DNA from: Streptomyces sp. P9-A4 | GTDB taxonomy: Bacteria > Actinomycetota > Actinomycetes > Streptomycetales > Streptomycetaceae | Direction: 5' to 3' | Assembly (NCBI RefSeq): GCF_036634195.1 | Contig: NZ_JAZIFY010000001.1 | Location: 4,970,501-5,034,500 of the forward strand | DNA: 64,000 nt | Shown here: one piece after another, positions 1 to 8,240 of the stretch | Layout: every line of letters begins with the position of its first letter | How positions within the stretch are numbered: position 1 is the stretch's first letter | The notes under the pieces: generated by a model | Told to the model about the DNA's origin: nothing | The model's database searches: none | What the model saw: the letters and a program-made list of their open reading frames with translations, nothing else | Position numbers and translations under genes: made by a program

Positions 1-75
1 ACGGCCGCCGCCCCGGTATCCCGTAGTCCGGTACGGCCGCGGCCCGTGTCCCCCACGACATGAGAGGTAGCGCTG

Positions 76-834
76 ATGGCCGTTCGTGCCCCGTCGTCGC
101 GTATCCGCAGGGCCGTCGTGCCCCTGGCGCTCTGCGCCGGTCTGAGCGTGGGGGTCACCGCCTGCGCCGCCGACCCGGACGAGGGGACCAACGGCGTGGG
201 GAGGCTCTCCGCGCCCGAGATCGAGGGCAAGGCGCGCTCCGTGGCGGACGCGGCGAAGGCGGTACGGCTCTCCGGCACCCTGGTCAGCAAGGGCGACACG
301 TTCAAGCTGAACATGCGCCTCAAGCAGGACGGCGCCACCGGCTCCGTGGTGACGAAGAACAGCACCTTCGAGCTGCTGCGGGTCGGCGACGCGCTCTATC
401 TCAAGGCCGACGCGGACTTCTGGGCGCACGACGACAAGGGCGGCGACACGCCGACGAAGGCGGACGCCGAGGCCGCCGACAAACTCGACGACAAGTACGT
501 GAAGGTGCCGCAGGGCGACCCCTCGTACAAGCAGCTGCGCGGCTTCACCGACATGGGGCTGCTGCTCGACGGGCTGATCGGTCTGCACGGCGACATGGTC
601 AAGGGCGACCGGGACCAGATCGGCGGGGTCCGCACGGTCAAGGTGAAGGGCGGCGCGGACGGCGAGGGCGGCACTCTCGACGTGGCCCTTGAGGGCTCCC
701 CGTACCCGCTGAGGTTCGCGCGGGGCGGGGGCGCGGGCGTCGTGATGCTCTCCGAGTGGAACAAGGACTTCCCGCTCGCCGCGCCTTCGACGGGGGAGAC
801 CCTCGACTACGGCAAGCAGCTGCCCCGGACCTGA
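76..834 (+). CDS. LppX/LprG-like lipoprotein
   Basis: Predicted membrane-anchored lipoprotein of 252 residues. It opens with a basic n-region and a hydrophobic segment ending in the lipobox VTAC, with the lipidated Cys at residue 30. The mature part is a hydrophilic beta-rich domain containing LYLKADADFW, a motif shared with the two secreted paralogues at 35121-35897 and 35979-36785. By family resemblance (LppX/LprA/F/G fold) it may bind or carry a lipid at the outer membrane face, but the ligand is unknown. A GAGAGG ribosome binding site lies 8 nt before the ATG. It converges on the next gene with only about 20 nt between them. Confidence 0.85.
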   Translation: MAVRAPSSRIRRAVVPLALCAGLSVGVTACAADPDEGTNGVGRLSAPEIEGKARSVADAAKAVRLSGTLVSKGDTFKLNMRLKQDGATGSVVTKNSTFELLRVGDALYLKADADFWAHDDKGGDTPTKADAEAADKLDDKYVKVPQGDPSYKQLRGFTDMGLLLDGLIGLHGDMVKGDRDQIGGVRTVKVKGGADGEGGTLDVALEGSPYPLRFARGGGAGVVMLSEWNKDFPLAAPSTGETLDYGKQLPRT

Positions 835-856
835 GCGGTCCGGCAGGCTGAGGTGA

Positions 857-1363
857 TCAGCGCCTGCGGCGCTTGAACAGGAGTTTCGGGAGGCCCGCCG
901 GTACCGGTTCGCGGGTCGTGGCCTCCGTCGGCAGCGGTACGGCGGCCAGCGAGCCGTCCGGCAGCTCCGTGGTCGAGGCGCGGGGTTCGAGGCGCAGCAC
1001 CCGGCACTCGCGCGCCCAGCGGCCGGTCATGGCCTCGCCGTCGGGTGCGTTGAGCCGCTTGCCCTTGAGCTCGGCGACCGCCGCGTCCCACTCGTCCGTA
1101 CCGTGGGCGAGTTCGCGTACGGCGGCGGTCCAGGCGACGAGCCGGCCGCCCTTGTCCTTGCTGCGGACCGTGACCTCGGCCGTCCCGCCGTCCGCGAGGC
1201 CCGGCAGCGGCTGCTCGCCGGGGCCGTCGCCGACGACGAAGGCGGCCCCGTCGTGCCAGACGTGCCAGAGCGCGCGGGCGGGTCCGGTGCCGCGCACCCA
1301 GACGAGGCCGGACTTCTTGGTGGCCTCCTCGACGAGGGCGCCGGTGAGCAGCGTGTCGGTCAT
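857..1363 (-). CDS. conserved hypothetical protein
   Basis: A 168-residue soluble protein with no signal peptide or membrane segment. The pattern of short beta strands (LVWVRGTG, ALWHVWHDGAAFVVGDG, AEVTVRSKDKGGRLVAW) suggests a split-barrel fold like that of pyridoxamine-5-phosphate oxidase-like proteins, but no cofactor motif is clear and I do not assign a function. The C-terminus is strongly basic (KRRRR). TACTCT lies 6 nt upstream of the ATG and no Shine-Dalgarno is visible, so the mRNA is probably leaderless. It lies downstream of corA on the same strand, separated by a hairpin. Confidence 0.75.
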   Translation of the reverse strand: MTDTLLTGALVEEATKKSGLVWVRGTGPARALWHVWHDGAAFVVGDGPGEQPLPGLADGGTAEVTVRSKDKGGRLVAWTAAVRELAHGTDEWDAAVAELKGKRLNAPDGEAMTGRWARECRVLRLEPRASTTELPDGSLAAVPLPTEATTREPVPAGLPKLLFKRRRR

Positions 1364-1400
1364 GGCCGAAGAGTACCCAGGGCCTGTCCTTTGGATCAGG

Positions 1401-1439
1401 CCGGATCATGCCAGGCCCCGCGAGCCCGGCATGATCCGG
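1401..1439. terminator. 12-bp inverted repeat downstream of corA
   Basis: CCGGATCATGCC at 1401-1412 pairs perfectly with GGCATGATCCGG at 1428-1439, with a 15-nt loop. It lies 10 nt past the corA stop and so may terminate corA transcription. Imperfect similarity continues outward on both sides (GGCCTGTCCTTT on the left, AGACAGTCC on the right), so a small dispersed repeat element is an alternative. Confidence 0.5.
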
Positions 1440-1448
1440 AAGACAGTC

Positions 1449-2576
1449 CTAGAGCCAGCCGTTGCGCTTGAGGGTGCGGTGGATGGTGAAGCAGACCGCG
1501 ATGATGCCGGTCAGCACCATCGGGTAGCCGTACTTCCAGTGCAGCTCCGGCATGTGGTCGAAGTTCATGCCGTACACGCCGCAGACCGCCGTGGGGACGG
1601 CGACGATCGCCGCCCACGAGGTGATCTTGCGCATGTCCTCGTTCTGCGCGACGGTCGCCTGCGCCAGGTTGGCCTGGAGGATCGAGTTGAGCAGTTCGTC
1701 GAAGCCGACGACCTGCTCCTGGACCCGGGCGAGGTGGTCGGCGACGTCCCGGAAGTACTTCTGGATGTCGGGGTCGACCAGCCGCATGGGCCGCTCGCTG
1801 AGCAGCTGCATCGGGCGCATGAGCGGTGTGACGGCCCGCTTGAACTCCAGCACCTCGCGCTTCAGCTGGTAGATCCGGCCGGTGTCCGTACCGCGCGTGG
1901 AGCCCTTCGCGGCCGGCGAGAAGACGTCGATCTCCAGCTGGTCGATGTCGAGTTCGACCGCGTCGGCGACCGCGATGTAGCCGTCGACGACATGGTCGGA
2001 GAGGGCGTGCAGCACGGCCGAGGGGCCTTTGGCGAGCAGCTCCGGCTCGCCCTGGAGGCGGTGCCGGAGGTTGCGCAGGGAGCCCTGGCCGCCGTGCCGG
2101 ACGGTGATGACGAAGTCGGGGCCGGTGAAGCACATGACCTCGCCGGTCTCCACGACCTCGCTGGTCGCGGTGAGTTCGGCGTGCTCGACGTAGTGGATGG
2201 TCTTGAAGACGGTGAAGAGGGTGTCGTCGTACCGCTCCAGCTTGGGCCGCTGGTGGGCGTGGACGGCGTCCTCGACGGCGAGCGGGTGCAGCCCGAACTC
2301 GGCGGCGATACCGGCGAATTCGGCCTCGGTCGGCTCATGCAGACCGATCCAGGCGAAGCCGCCGCTCTCCCGCACCTGGCTCATCGCGCCGCGCGGCGTC
2401 AGGCACTCGCGGTCGTCGATGCGACGCCCGTCGCGGTAGACGGCGCAGTCGACCACGGCGCTGGAGGCCGAGTGGTCGCGGGTGGGGTCGTACGAGGTGT
2501 ACGCGGTCGGGGTCTTGCGCAGCGGGTGCAGCAGGCTCGGGCGGACGGCGGCGCGCAGGTCACGGATCATCGACAT
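1449..2576 (-). CDS. corA: CorA-family magnesium/cobalt transporter
   Basis: A 375-residue CorA-type divalent cation channel. The long soluble N-terminal domain (roughly residues 1-310) is mostly charged helices. Two C-terminal membrane helices follow, with the diagnostic YGMN signature between them (YGMNFDHMPELHW) and a basic tail (TLKRNGWL). Homologues act as homopentameric Mg2+ channels in the cytoplasmic membrane. The start at 2576 is chosen because AAGGAG lies 7 nt before it; an ATG two codons upstream would be only 1 nt from that site. It has a long 5' region (2577-2997). Confidence 0.92.
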   Translation of the reverse strand: MSMIRDLRAAVRPSLLHPLRKTPTAYTSYDPTRDHSASSAVVDCAVYRDGRRIDDRECLTPRGAMSQVRESGGFAWIGLHEPTEAEFAGIAAEFGLHPLAVEDAVHAHQRPKLERYDDTLFTVFKTIHYVEHAELTATSEVVETGEVMCFTGPDFVITVRHGGQGSLRNLRHRLQGEPELLAKGPSAVLHALSDHVVDGYIAVADAVELDIDQLEIDVFSPAAKGSTRGTDTGRIYQLKREVLEFKRAVTPLMRPMQLLSERPMRLVDPDIQKYFRDVADHLARVQEQVVGFDELLNSILQANLAQATVAQNEDMRKITSWAAIVAVPTAVCGVYGMNFDHMPELHWKYGYPMVLTGIIAVCFTIHRTLKRNGWL

Positions 2577-2997
2577 GGGCATGCTCCTTCACGGAGAGGC
2601 CGTCGGCGAGCACGGCACAGCCCGGAATGGGGACGTGGAGCTACGTCGTCCACAAAGCGGGCGGCACCGAATGGTCGCGGTGACGGCGTTCGCTACTGAC
2701 AGGCAAAGGCGAAATGCTCTTCCGTCGTGCGAGATGCCGGAGAAGAAGATCCGTGCGGACCTGGAATCACCGGAGAGACGTACGCACCGGGCTCGGGTGC
2801 GGGTCGGAAGAGCGACTGGTACTGCCCGATCGACTTCGGTCCATCGCAGCCCCACCTCCTCCGGCCGGTCCCTCGTGAGGGATGACGTGTGACGAGTAGT
2901 CGGGAGTTCGGGACTCCCGACCAGCGGCCAAGACTATCAGCCGACTGAGGGTCAATCCCTTCCTTTGCCCGTTCCATACGCGCTTTATGCTCAACCC
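2577..2997. other. 421-bp intergenic region upstream of corA
   Basis: No convincing gene. It contains a perfect 9-bp hairpin (GTCGGGAGT 2899-2907 with ACTCCCGAC 2913-2921) and a shorter CCCTC/GAGGG hairpin near 2870. Short ORFs on the minus strand start after a strong GGAGGAGG at about 2860, but their codon use does not look coding. It is long enough to hold a corA leader; no known magnesium riboswitch consensus is recognisable by eye. Confidence 0.5.
2986..2991 (+). promoter_or_regulatory. -10 element for a leaderless transcript
   Basis: TATGCT lies 6 nt before the ATG at 2998, with TTGCCC about 15 nt further upstream. There is no Shine-Dalgarno, so transcription probably begins at the start codon. 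Confidence 0.55.
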
Positions 2998-3582
2998 ATG
3001 GGAGAAGTTCTTGCTCTGGTCGAGGCCCGGTTGCGGACGGCCCTCGGAGAACCGGACGCGCGGGCCGCGGTGACGTTCCTCGGCACGGACCGGATCGAGG
3101 TGCTGCGCTTCGTCGACGGCGATCTCGTGCGGTACGCGACCCTCGGCATGTCCGCACAGCCGATGGCCGATCCGACCGCGGCGCTCGCCGACCCGGTCAA
3201 GGGTCCGCGCGCCGAGCTGGTCCTGACCGTACGGGCCGGGCTCGCCGACACCGACAAGGTGCTGCGCCCGCTCGCGGTCCTCGCCGCCACCCCACAGGTC
3301 GAGGGGGTGATCGTCGCTCCGGGCGCCTCGCTCGACGTGGGCGATCCCCTCTGGCCGGGCGCCGCCTTCAGCTCGGTGCTGGTCGCCGAGTCCGGCGGTC
3401 TGGTCGAGGACCTCGACCTGGACGAGCCGATGGACCCGGTGCGCTTTCTGCCGCTCCTGCCGATGACCTCGAACGAGGCCGCGTGGAAGCGGGTGCACGG
3501 GGCCCAGGCCCTGGAGGAGCGCTGGCTGGCACGGGGGACGGACCTGCGCGATCCGCTGCGCAGGTCCGTGGATCTGGACTGA
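2998..3582 (+). CDS. suppressor-of-fused (SUFU) domain protein
   Basis: A 194-residue cytoplasmic protein resembling bacterial SUFU-domain proteins: FLGTDRIEVLRF, a central LVLTVRAG strand, and a C-terminal segment with LPLLPMTSNEAAWKRVHG, the typical family ending in which a W-K-R follows 'PMT.NE'. Bacterial members have been linked to toxin-immunity settings, but no toxin neighbour is visible here. The role is unknown. The start at 2998 is favoured over a longer in-frame ORF because of the leaderless promoter immediately upstream. Confidence 0.75.
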   Translation: MGEVLALVEARLRTALGEPDARAAVTFLGTDRIEVLRFVDGDLVRYATLGMSAQPMADPTAALADPVKGPRAELVLTVRAGLADTDKVLRPLAVLAATPQVEGVIVAPGASLDVGDPLWPGAAFSSVLVAESGGLVEDLDLDEPMDPVRFLPLLPMTSNEAAWKRVHGAQALEERWLARGTDLRDPLRRSVDLD

Positions 3583-3634
3583 CCGGCTCCCGCACCGGCC
3601 GGCGGGCCGGTCCGGGAGCTCCGGTCCGGGGATG

Positions 3635-4867
3635 TCAGTTGGCGAAGACGCCGACGCCGTCCTCCGTGGCGTGCTTCGGGGCCAGTTCCCCGACTTCGCG
3701 GGTGAGGGCCGTGCGCCGGACCCGGACGATCACGGCGCCGAGCACCGCCGCCACGCCCGCCACCACGAACGGCATGTGGACGTCGCTCCACTCCTCGATC
3801 TTCGGGGCGAGGTACGGGGCCGCCGCCGCGGCGAACCACCGGACGAAGTTGTAGCCCGCGCTCGCGACCGGGCGCGGGGCGTCCGAGACGCCGAGGGCCA
3901 GCTCGGTGAAGACGGTGTTGTTGACGCCGATGAACGCGCCCGACAGGACCGTGCAGACGATCGCGGTGGTGTGGCTGCCGTAGCCGAGCACCACGACGTC
4001 GGCCGCGAGCAGCACCAGCGAGCCGCCGAGCACCGCAGGCGAGCCGAAGCGCCGTTGGAGCGGGGGTGCCACCAGGACCGAGAAGACGGCGAGCAGCACG
4101 CCCCAGGCGAAGAACACCGCGCCCGACTTGTACGGCGTCATGTTCAGTACGAACGGGGTGAAGGCGAGCACGGTGAAGAACGCGTAGTTGTAGCAGAACG
4201 CCGCCGCCGCGGCCGAGGCGAGCCCGCCGTGGCCGAGCGCCCGGATCGGGTCGAGCAGGGAGACCTTGCGGGCCGGCTTCGGCTGTTCCTTGAGGAACAC
4301 CGTGATGCAGAGGAAGCCGACCGCCATCAGGGCGGCCGTGCCGAAGAAGGGGTAGCGCCAGCTCGCGTTGCCGAGGACGGCGCCGAGCAGCGGCCCGCAG
4401 GCCATGCCGAGGCCGAGTGCCGACTCGTAGAGCAGGATCGCCGCCGCGCTGCCGCCGGCCGCGGCGCCGACGATCACGGCGAGCGAGGTCGAGACGAAGA
4501 GGGCGTTGCCGAGGCCCCAGCCGGCCCGGAAGCCGACGAGCTGGCCGACGGAGTCGGAGGTGCCGGCGAGCGCGGCGAAGACGACGACCAGCGCGAGTCC
4601 GGCGAGCAGGGTCCTGCGCCCGCCGATGCGGCTGGAGACGAAGCCGGTCACCAGCATCGCGACGGCGGTGATGAGGAAGTACGAGGTGAAGAGCAGCGAC
4701 ACCTGGCTGGGGGTCGCGTGCAGCCCCTGGGCGATCGACGGGAGGATCGGGTCGACGAGTCCGATGCCCATGAAGGCGACGACGGAGGCGCCGGCGGTGG
4801 CCCAGACGGCGGGCGGCTGGCGCAGGATGCCGACCCCGGCCGCGCCCTCGTCTTCTTCTCTCTGCAT
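3635..4867 (-). CDS. MFS drug/metabolite exporter (DHA1 type)
   Basis: A 410-residue major facilitator permease with about 12 hydrophobic helices, the motif-A-like loop GFVSSRIGGRRT after helix 2, and a charged central loop after VFLKEQPKPARK. It resembles proton-coupled multidrug exporters of the Bcr/EmrD/AraJ type; the substrate cannot be read from sequence. The start at 4867 has GGAGGAG about 7 nt upstream, whereas the longer ORF has none. Its promoter carries an inverted repeat between -35 and -10 (4907-4936), so repression by a dedicated or iron-type regulator is likely. Confidence 0.85.
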   Translation of the reverse strand: MQREEDEGAAGVGILRQPPAVWATAGASVVAFMGIGLVDPILPSIAQGLHATPSQVSLLFTSYFLITAVAMLVTGFVSSRIGGRRTLLAGLALVVVFAALAGTSDSVGQLVGFRAGWGLGNALFVSTSLAVIVGAAAGGSAAAILLYESALGLGMACGPLLGAVLGNASWRYPFFGTAALMAVGFLCITVFLKEQPKPARKVSLLDPIRALGHGGLASAAAAAFCYNYAFFTVLAFTPFVLNMTPYKSGAVFFAWGVLLAVFSVLVAPPLQRRFGSPAVLGGSLVLLAADVVVLGYGSHTTAIVCTVLSGAFIGVNNTVFTELALGVSDAPRPVASAGYNFVRWFAAAAAPYLAPKIEEWSDVHMPFVVAGVAAVLGAVIVRVRRTALTREVGELAPKHATEDGVGVFAN

Positions 4868-4906
4868 GCTGCGGCTCCTCCGCGTCGAGATGGTTGGAAT
4901 ATGCAC

Positions 4907-4936
4907 ACGATAAGTTAGGGAGCCTAATGAGTGCAA
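4907..4936 (-). promoter_or_regulatory. promoter with operator-like inverted repeat
   Basis: On the minus strand TTGCAC (4936-4931) and TATCGT (4912-4907) form a -35/-10 pair with an 18-nt spacer. The spacer holds TTAGG-CTC-CCTAA (4927-4915), a perfect 5-bp inverted repeat. It resembles half of an actinobacterial DmdR/IdeR iron box (TTAGG...CCTAA) but with a one-base-shorter centre. A repressor bound here would block the polymerase. Confidence 0.6.
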
Positions 4937-5043
4937 GCTACACGTATATCCGCAGGTGGCGCGGGTGAACGGCACGGGCCGGACGGGTGATCGTCCGTGA
5001 TCGTCCTTGACGCGGGGCTCCGGGGGTAGGACCGTTGAGCCCT

Positions 5044-5682
5044 ATGAGGGGCGAACCCAGTTGTCCGAAGTGCGGTGGCCGGGTCAGGGCGCCCGGACTC
5101 TTCGCCGACTCCTGGCAGTGTGATGTGCACGGCTCGGTGCACCCGCTCCAGCCCGTGATCCCGCCCAGCGTCGAGGCTCTCGGTGTCGTCGTGCACCGGG
5201 CCCAGGTGCCGGTCTGGATGCCCTGGCCCCTGCCCGTCGGCTGGCTCTTCACGGGCGTCGCGTACGCCGGTGACGACCGCAGCGGCGGACGCGCGACCGC
5301 CGTCGCCTGCTCGGGGCCCGGGCCGCTCGGCGGCATCGGTGAGCTGCTCCTGATCGCCGAGGAACTCGGCGTCGGCCTCGGCGCCCGGTACGCCGGGATC
5401 GACGGCCCCGACCCCGGCGCGGGCATGGCCATCGAGAAACCCCCGCAGACGAAGGTCCTCGCCGCCGGCCGCCCGACCCCGCTCTGGCACGTGAACGGCG
5501 CCCCGCAGGACCGCGCGGTCTTCGCGGGGGAGGCCTGCGGGCTGTGGCTGTGGGCGATCGTCTGGCCCGAGCAGTCCGGTCTCCTCATGTACGACGAGCT
5601 GGTCCTGACGGACCTGCGCGACGCGGGCGCCGAGGTCGAACTGCTCCCGTGCGGCGCGCTGACACCGAGGTTGCTGAGCTAA
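5044..5682 (+). CDS. DUF6758-family hypothetical protein
   Basis: A soluble 212-residue protein beginning with a zinc-ribbon-like element: CPKCGG near residue 6 and a second Cys/His pair, CDVHG, about 20 residues later. The rest is a glycine-rich alpha/beta domain (GWLFTGVAYAGDD, PLGGIGELLLIAEELGVGLGARYAG, QDRAVFAGEACGLWLWAIVWP). It looks like a common streptomycete protein of unknown function. A TTG at 5035 is an alternative start with better spacing from GGGTAGG; the ATG is preferred because homologues, as far as I recall, begin MRGEP. Confidence 0.75.
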   Translation: MRGEPSCPKCGGRVRAPGLFADSWQCDVHGSVHPLQPVIPPSVEALGVVVHRAQVPVWMPWPLPVGWLFTGVAYAGDDRSGGRATAVACSGPGPLGGIGELLLIAEELGVGLGARYAGIDGPDPGAGMAIEKPPQTKVLAAGRPTPLWHVNGAPQDRAVFAGEACGLWLWAIVWPEQSGLLMYDELVLTDLRDAGAEVELLPCGALTPRLLS

Positions 5683-5856
5683 GACCGACCGGCAAAGGAC
5701 GGTCCTTCGGATCCTGCCGGGCCTACGGGCTCGTGGGCCCATGGGGAGCGGTCGCCGGGCGGGGTGGCCGGTGGTGACGTTCCGTACCGGCGTGTTCGAT
5801 TCGCCCGTTATGCTGGAGCGTCCCTCGTCCGTGCCGAGTCCCCGGAGTTCCGCGTC

Positions 5857-6729
5857 GTGCGCATCGATCTGCACACCCACTCCACGGCCTCCGACGGTAC
5901 GGACTCCCCGGCCGAACTCGTACGGAACGCGGCCGCCGCCGGGCTCGACGTCGTCGCCCTCACCGACCACGACACCACTCGCGGCCACGCCGAGGCGATC
6001 GCCGCGCTCCCCGAGGGCCTCACCCTCGTCACCGGCGCCGAGCTGTCCTGCCGGGTCGACGGGATCGGCCTCCACATGCTCGCGTACCTCTTCGACCCCG
6101 AGGAGCCGGAGCTGCTCGCCGAGCGCGAGCTCGTCCGCGACGACCGCGTCCCGCGCGCGCGTGCCATGGTCGGCAAGCTCCAGGAGCTGGGGGTGCCCGT
6201 CACCTGGGAGCAGGTCGCCCGGATCGCCGGCGACGGCTCCGTGGGCCGACCGCACGTGGCCGAGGCACTTGTCGAGCTGGGGGTCGTACCGGATGTGTCG
6301 GGAGCGTTCACGCCCGACTGGCTCGCCGACGGCGGCCGGGCGTACGTCGGGAAGCACGAGCTGGACCCGGTCGAGGCGATCCGCCTCGTCAAGGCGGCCG
6401 GCGGCGTCACCGTCTTCGCGCACCCGCTCGCCGTCAAGCGCGGCCAGGTGCTGCCCGAGGCCTCGATAGCCCGGCTCGCCGAGGCCGGGCTCGACGGTAT
6501 CGAGGTCGACCACATGGACCACGACGAGGCGACGCGGGCGCGGCTGCGTGGGCTCGCGAAGGAGCTCGGGCTGCTGGCCACGGGCTCCAGCGACTACCAC
6601 GGCAGCCGCAAGACCTGCCGCCTCGGCGACTACACGACCGACCCAGAGATCTACGGCGAGATCACCCGCCGCGCCGCAGGGGCCTTCCCGGTCCCCGGCG
6701 CGGGGGGACCCGCACCCACACAGCCCTGA
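5857..6729 (+). CDS. PHP-domain phosphoesterase
   Basis: A 290-residue metal-dependent phosphoesterase. The PHP signature is at the N-terminus: IDLHTHSTASDGT (motif I), ALTDHDTTRGH (motif II), a later FAHP, and SSDYHGS near the C-terminus, giving the His/Asp set that binds the trinuclear metal centre. It is similar to the YciV/RNase AM subgroup, which removes phosphate from 3',5'-nucleotide bisphosphates or short RNA ends; that precise activity is inferred. GTG at 5857 is chosen because GGAG lies 9 nt upstream and the metal motif follows immediately. Confidence 0.88.
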   Translation: MRIDLHTHSTASDGTDSPAELVRNAAAAGLDVVALTDHDTTRGHAEAIAALPEGLTLVTGAELSCRVDGIGLHMLAYLFDPEEPELLAERELVRDDRVPRARAMVGKLQELGVPVTWEQVARIAGDGSVGRPHVAEALVELGVVPDVSGAFTPDWLADGGRAYVGKHELDPVEAIRLVKAAGGVTVFAHPLAVKRGQVLPEASIARLAEAGLDGIEVDHMDHDEATRARLRGLAKELGLLATGSSDYHGSRKTCRLGDYTTDPEIYGEITRRAAGAFPVPGAGGPAPTQP

Positions 6730-7203
6730 CGACGGTCGGCCCCCAGGGGCCGGCTCGCGCACGGGACGGCACGCTGCGGCGGGCCGAACGGTTCGGTTCC
6801 GGCTCGACTCAGGTTTGATAGGGCCCGGCTGGGCTGGGCCGGATCAGGCCGCCGGACGGTCAGTTCGGGTCTGGCCCAGCCGGGTCGATCGGCCAGGCCG
6901 ATTCCGGCCGGGTCCACTCCAGGCAGGTCCGCGCCGTGCTCCGGCATGCTCTCCGGTCAGGCCGGTCAGGCCGGTCAGGCCGGTCAGGCCGTTGTCGTGT
7001 CCGGCCCGGCCGTGCCCGGCCCGTCCAGCCCCGCCGGCCAGGCTCCGCCCCCCGTCGTCCCAGGGCTCCTCTTCCTTCCGGTCCGCCCCCCGTGACCCCG
7101 TGTCGCGCGTGGCGGCGTTCTTCCTGCCCCGCCTCCGGAATCCTGGATTCCGCCCGGTCGGGCCGGCACCCCACCGTTCGCATCTCCCGCAAGGCACCCC
7201 ACC
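6730..7203. other. 474-bp non-coding region
   Basis: Between the PHP gene and the MarC gene. It is compositionally biased (many GGCCGG and CCGGCC runs) and carries a 9-bp tandem repeat at 6952-6987. ORFs crossing it read as arginine/proline-rich low-complexity sequence and are not supported. Confidence 0.6.
6952..6987. repeat. 9-bp tandem repeat, about four copies
   Basis: The unit GCCGGTCAG is repeated head to tail (the first copy starts with T instead of G). It resembles a minisatellite or slippage product; no protein-binding meaning is assigned. Confidence 0.75.
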
Positions 7204-7809
7204 GTGTTCGACGTCGCCGTCTTCGGCTCGCTCTTCCTGACCCTCTTCGTGATCATGGATCCCCCCGGGATCACGCCGATCTTCCTCGCCCTCACCTCCG
7301 GCCGCCCGGCCAAGGTGCAGCGCCGGATGGCCTGGCAGGCCGTCGCCGTGGCGTTCGGCGTCATCACCGTCTTCGGTCTGCTCGGGCAGCAGATCCTCGA
7401 CTACCTGCACGTCTCCGTCCCCGCGCTGATGATCGCGGGCGGTCTCCTGCTGCTGCTCATCGCGCTCGACCTGCTCACCGGCAAGACCGACGAGCCCAAG
7501 CAGACCAAGGACGTGAACGTCGCCCTCGTCCCGCTCGGCATGCCGCTGCTCGCCGGACCCGGCGCCATCGTCTCGGTCATCCTCGCCGTGCAGAACGCCG
7601 ACAGCGTGGCCTCGCAGGTCTCCGTCTGGACCGCCATCGCGGCCATGCACGTCGTGCTCTGGCTGACCATGCGGTACTCGCTGCTGATCATCCGCGTCAT
7701 CAAGGACGGCGGCGTGGTCCTGGTGACCCGGCTCGCCGGCATGATGCTCTCCGCCATCGCGGTGCAGCAGATCATCAACGGCGTCACCCAGGTCATCCAG
7801 AACGCCTGA
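7204..7809 (+). CDS. MarC-family integral membrane protein
   Basis: A 201-residue, six-helix membrane protein of the MarC (UPF0056) family. The first helix contains the family motif VIMDPPGITPIFLALTSG, and LVPLGMPLLAGPGAI is the internal repeat of the same type, consistent with the inverted-repeat topology of these proteins. MarC proteins were once linked to multiple antibiotic resistance, but the transport role remains unproven. The GTG start directly precedes the first helix. A terminator hairpin follows at 7843-7888. Confidence 0.88.
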   Translation: MFDVAVFGSLFLTLFVIMDPPGITPIFLALTSGRPAKVQRRMAWQAVAVAFGVITVFGLLGQQILDYLHVSVPALMIAGGLLLLLIALDLLTGKTDEPKQTKDVNVALVPLGMPLLAGPGAIVSVILAVQNADSVASQVSVWTAIAAMHVVLWLTMRYSLLIIRVIKDGGVVLVTRLAGMMLSAIAVQQIINGVTQVIQNA

Positions 7810-7842
7810 CTCGGGCCCCCGGGGGAGCCCCCGGACGCCACT

Positions 7843-7888
7843 GCGCCCCCGTACGGATTCCGCTCTTGCGAAGTCCGTGCGGGGGCGC
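7843..7888. terminator. bidirectional terminator hairpin
   Basis: GCGCCCCCGTACGGA (7843-7857) pairs with TCCGTGCGGGGGCGC (7874-7888), 15 bp with one G-T wobble. It sits between the convergent marC-like gene and the 50-residue gene. Confidence 0.75.
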
Positions 7889-7912
7889 GGTGCGTGGTGT
7901 GGACCCGGCCTG

Positions 7913-8065
7913 TTACGAGGCCGAGGTCTCGGCGGGGCGGATCCAGATGCGCTGGCCGATCGAGGCGGCCTGCTGCACGATCCGATTGACGGAGGCGGCG
8001 TCCACGACGGTCCGGTCGACGGGCGTACCGTCGATGTCGTCGAGTCGCAGGATTTCGAAGCGCAC
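7913..8065 (-). CDS. conserved small protein, 50 residues
   Basis: Encodes a short protein beginning MRFEILRLDD and ending with IGQRIWIRPAETSAS. A good ribosome binding site (AGGGAGA) precedes the GTG at 8065, and the start lies within a longer ORF whose N-terminal extension looks non-coding. The sequence is regular and probably forms a small alpha/beta unit. I recall similar short proteins as conserved in Streptomyces but know no function. It is divergent from the NYN gene, sharing the AT-rich region 8066-8240. Confidence 0.65.
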   Translation of the reverse strand: MRFEILRLDDIDGTPVDRTVVDAASVNRIVQQAASIGQRIWIRPAETSAS

Positions 8066-8131
8066 AGGCTTCTCCCTTCGTCTGAGTTGATCCTCCTGAT
8101 GGAGAACTGCGTTACATAGGGGTCCAACGAG

Positions 8132-8162
8132 TTGCACCCTGCAAACATTCCTTACGCTAAGG
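8132..8162. promoter_or_regulatory. two adjacent inverted repeats in a divergent promoter region
   Basis: TTGCA-CCC-TGCAA (8132-8144) and CCTTA-CGC-TAAGG (8150-8162) are both perfect 5-bp inverted repeats with 3-nt centres, five bases apart, in an unusually AT-rich intergenic segment between the divergent genes at 8065 and 8241. They look like operator sites; the regulator is unknown. Confidence 0.5.
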
Positions 8163-8240
8163 AAAATTTTCGGAAGGCTAACTACTAACGGGTAGAAGGG
8201 TGTGGCGGCCGGGCCCGGAGCGGCGGACAATGAGCCCCGT

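Noticed and set aside
2589..2855. 88-residue minus-strand ORF before corA with a strong upstream GGAGGAGG
   Set aside because: Arg/Ser-rich with no recognisable domain and poor third-position GC; likely chance.
6952..6987. 9-bp tandem repeat as a CRISPR-like array
   Set aside because: No spacers, unit too short, no cas genes nearby.
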